Below, one piece after another: positions 5,032 through 6,967 of a stretch of 6,967 nucleotides of DNA. The stretch is from the NCBI GenBank assembly GCA_958438185.1, contig CAUBQU010000069.1, positions 1 through 6,967 on the forward strand, written 5' to 3'. Origin of the DNA: an uncultured Oscillospiraceae bacterium. GTDB lineage: Bacteria; Bacillota; Clostridia; Oscillospirales; Oscillospiraceae. Every line of letters starts with the position of its first letter. Positions within the stretch are counted from its first letter, which is position 1. The notes under the pieces are model-generated. The model did not search any database, had not been told where the DNA came from, and saw nothing but the letters and a program-made list of their open reading frames with translations. The translations under genes were made by a program, and so were the position numbers.

Positions 5032-5625
5032 TTACAGCTGCCCCTGCGCGGCCTGCTCGATCAGCTCGACCAACTCTGCCCGTCCGTCGCCCTTTTGCGC
5101 AGAAAACGGCAGCACGTGGCATACATCCGGCAGGCCCAGGTCGCCCGCGATGCGCTGCATATTCGGTGCGATCTCGCTCTTTTTCAGCTTATCCAGCTTA
5201 TTGGCCACGACCAGGAACGGCGCGCCGGACTGCTTGAACCAATCGGCCATGACCTTGTCAAGCGCCGTCGGGGCATGGCGGGCATCGACGATCATAATGC
5301 CCAGGGTGATGAGACCCTCTGCGGCAAAATAATCCTCCATAAGCCTGGCCCAGCGGTCCTTCTCCGCCTTGGGGACCTTGGCATAGCCATAGCCCGGCAG
5401 GTCGACGAGATACGCCGCCCCATCGACGAGGAAATAGTTGATATGGACGGTCTTGCCCGGCGATTCGCCGACTCTGGCGTAATTTTTCCGCTGCAAAACC
5501 CGGTTGATGACCGAGGACTTGCCCACATTGGACTTCCCCGCAAAGACGATCTGCGGCAGCCCATCCCGACGGAAATCCGCCGGAGAGGCCGCGGAGAGGA
5601 CGAACGAAACGTTTTGAAAATTCAT
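5032..5625 (-). CDS. engB: Ribosome biogenesis GTP-binding protein EngB (YsxC/YihA)
   Basis: A 197-residue cytoplasmic GTPase of the TrmE-Era-EngA-EngB family, involved in assembly of the large ribosomal subunit and essential in many bacteria. All G motifs are visible: G1 GKSNVGKSS (30-38), G2 Thr59 in SPGKT, G3 DLPGYG (75-80), G4 NKLD (142-145) and G5 SAQKG (175-179). The FRRDGLPQIVFAGKSNVGKS beginning and full length match the family, so the gene looks intact. The start ATG at 5625 is preceded by AAGGAG at 5 bases. That ribosome site overlaps the lon stop codon (TAAGGAG), so translation is probably coupled. The lon-engB order is also known from Bacillus (lonA-ysxC). Confidence 0.97.
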   Translation of the reverse strand: MNFQNVSFVLSAASPADFRRDGLPQIVFAGKSNVGKSSVINRVLQRKNYARVGESPGKTVHINYFLVDGAAYLVDLPGYGYAKVPKAEKDRWARLMEDYFAAEGLITLGIMIVDARHAPTALDKVMADWFKQSGAPFLVVANKLDKLKKSEIAPNMQRIAGDLGLPDVCHVLPFSAQKGDGRAELVELIEQAAQGQL

Positions 5626-5634
5626 GCCTGCTCC

Positions 5635-6967
5635 TTATTGCCGCAGATCCGGCGTCCTGGTTTTATTCACCTGCTCCGGCACCGGCAGGGCGACCTGCTG
5701 GGGCGCGCTCTTGGCAGGCTCCTCCAAAACCGCCGCGGTACAGGCGGAGAAATCCAGCGCCGCTTCCAGCACACTGTCCACCTGCTCGACGGTCATAAAG
5801 TTCAGGCCCTTGCGGACCAGCGGGTCGATCTCCTCCAGGTCTTTTTCATTGGCCTTGGGGATGATGACCAGGCGGATGCCATGCCGCAGCGCCGCCATCG
5901 TCTTTTCCCGCAGGCCGCCGATGGGCAGCACCCGGCCGCGGATGGAGATCTCGCCCGTCATGGCGATATCCCGCCGCACCGGCGCGCCGGACAGGGCCGA
6001 GACCATCGCCGTGCAGACGGTGATGCCCGCAGACGGCCCGTCCTTGGGCACTGCGCCCTCCGGGAAGTGGACATGGATGTCCTTCGTCTTATAAAAATCC
6101 GGGGCAATGTGCCACTGGGCCGCATGGGCGCGGAGGTAGCTCCAGGCCGCGTGGGCCGATTCCTTCATCACGTCGCCCAGATTGCCGGTCAGCTCTAATT
6201 TGCCGCTGCCGTCCATGACGTTGACCTCGACCTCCAGCGTCTCGCCGCCGACTGCCGTCCAGGCAAGGCCAGTCACCAAGCCGACCGGGTCGCAGGGCGG
6301 CAGCTTGTCCGGCAGGAAGCGGCGCACGCCCAGAAATTCCTCCAGATTTGCGCCGTTGACGGTGATCCGCTTCGGGGTATCCTGCTGCACGAGCTTGGCC
6401 GCGGCCCGCCGCGCCAGCTTGCCTAACTGCCGCTCCAGGTTCCGCACCCCGGCCTCCCGGGTGTAGCAGCGGATGATCTCCCGCAGCGCGTCGTCCGTCA
6501 CGCGGACCTGCTTGCCGTCCATCCCGTGCAGCGCCAGCTGCTTGCGCAGCAGATGCCGCTTGGCGATCATCAGCTTTTCCTCGTCGGTATAAGACCCCAG
6601 CTCGATGACCTCCATCCGGTCCAGCAACGCGCGGGGGATCGTCTCCGTCGTGTTGGCCGTCGTGATAAACAGGCACTCGCTCAGGTCAAACGGGACCTCA
6701 AGATAGTGATCCCGGTATGTCGCATTTTGCTCACTGTCCAGGACCTCCAGCAGGGCCGACGACGGGTCGCCCCGGTAGTCGCTGCCCAGCTTGTCGATCT
6801 CGTCGAGCAGCAGCACGGCGTTCTTGCTCCCCGCCTGCTGGATGCCAGCGATGATGCGGCCCGGCATGGCGCCGATATAGGTCTTGCGGTGGCCGCGAAT
6901 TTCGGCCTCATCGTGAACGCCGCCCAGGGCGATGCGCGCCAGCTTCCGGTTCAAGCACCGGGCGATG
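5635..6967 (-). CDS. lon: ATP-dependent protease Lon, C-terminal part (cut by window edge)
   Basis: A cytoplasmic AAA+ serine protease that degrades misfolded and regulatory proteins. The reading frame is open to the right edge, so the N-terminal substrate domain and Walker A lie outside. Visible here are [20 protein letters not shown] and Walker B LLLDEIDK (Asp codon at 6802-6804). Sensor 1 follows at TTANT, then the GVRNLERQ region, and finally the protease domain with the catalytic dyad Ser in PKDGPSAG (codon 6031-6033) and Lys in [10 protein letters not shown] (codon 5902-5904). The protein ends with about 35 residues of Pro/Ala/Gln-rich tail after the conserved domain, longer than I expect for LonA. 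A TTG at 6954 is only an internal leucine; the true start is further right. It is followed at 9 bases by engB. Confidence 0.97.
   Translation of the reverse strand, partial: IARCLNRKLARIALGGVHDEAEIRGHRKTYIGAMPGRIIAGIQQAGSKNAVLLLDEIDKLGSDYRGDPSSALLEVLDSEQNATYRDHYLEVPFDLSECLFITTANTTETIPRALLDRMEVIELGSYTDEEKLMIAKRHLLRKQLALHGMDGKQVRVTDDALREIIRCYTREAGVRNLERQLGKLARRAAAKLVQQDTPKRITVNGANLEEFLGVRRFLPDKLPPCDPVGLVTGLAWTAVGGETLEVEVNVMDGSGKLELTGNLGDVMKESAHAAWSYLRAHAAQWHIAPDFYKTKDIHVHFPEGAVPKDGPSAGITVCTAMVSALSGAPVRRDIAMTGEISIRGRVLPIGGLREKTMAALRHGIRLVIIPKANEKDLEEIDPLVRKGLNFMTVEQVDSVLEAALDFSACTAAVLEEPAKSAPQQVALPVPEQVNKTRTPDLRQ

Noticed and set aside
5095..6198. A 367-codon open frame on the plus strand
   Set aside because: It lies opposite engB and lon and has an Arg/His/Asp-rich composition typical of an antisense shadow.
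1..6967. CRISPR array, insertion sequence, toxin-antitoxin pair or defence system
   Set aside because: No regularly spaced repeats, transposase motifs or defence domains were seen; all intact genes fit housekeeping, signalling or envelope functions.

Overview
The window looks like a piece of chromosome from a GC-rich, low-redundancy Gram-positive anaerobe of the Clostridia, probably a gut Oscillospiraceae/Ruminococcaceae-type organism. This is inferred from four things: the lon-engB gene pair, which Bacillota commonly share; the VanR-like regulator with its histidine kinase; the HTH regulator with a membrane tail; and the Clostridia style of the flippase. The species cannot be fixed from the sequence alone. 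Every gene I can support lies on the minus strand, so transcription runs right to left.

Right part (4963-6967): the C-terminal two thirds of the ATP-dependent protease Lon enters from the right edge, followed after 9 bases by engB, a ribosome-assembly GTPase. The pair is almost certainly co-transcribed and ends in a GC-rich hairpin. Middle (2800-4961): an OmpR-family response regulator and its histidine kinase overlap by 8 bases and start with GTG and TTG. Their upstream region has an extended -10 promoter and a 10-bp-phased direct repeat of the kind such regulators bind, which suggests autoregulation. Next (2490-2781): two tRNA-Ser genes (anticodons GCT and TGA, both with encoded CCA) run from a strong TTGACA promoter to a strong intrinsic terminator. 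Left (1-2376): an HTH regulator with two C-terminal membrane helices, with its own promoter and an inverted repeat over the -35. Then a 279-base gap with foldable leader sequence, a 14-helix polysaccharide flippase, and two back-to-back terminator hairpins at the left end.

The genes form four or five separate transcription units with housekeeping or envelope roles: protein quality control, ribosome assembly, signal sensing, translation and surface glycan export. There is no integrase, transposase, CRISPR array, toxin pair or defence cassette. I did not find a new multi-gene system. The least explained parts are non-coding: the folded leader before the flippase, the palindromes at three promoters, and the degenerate ATP-binding motif of the kinase.
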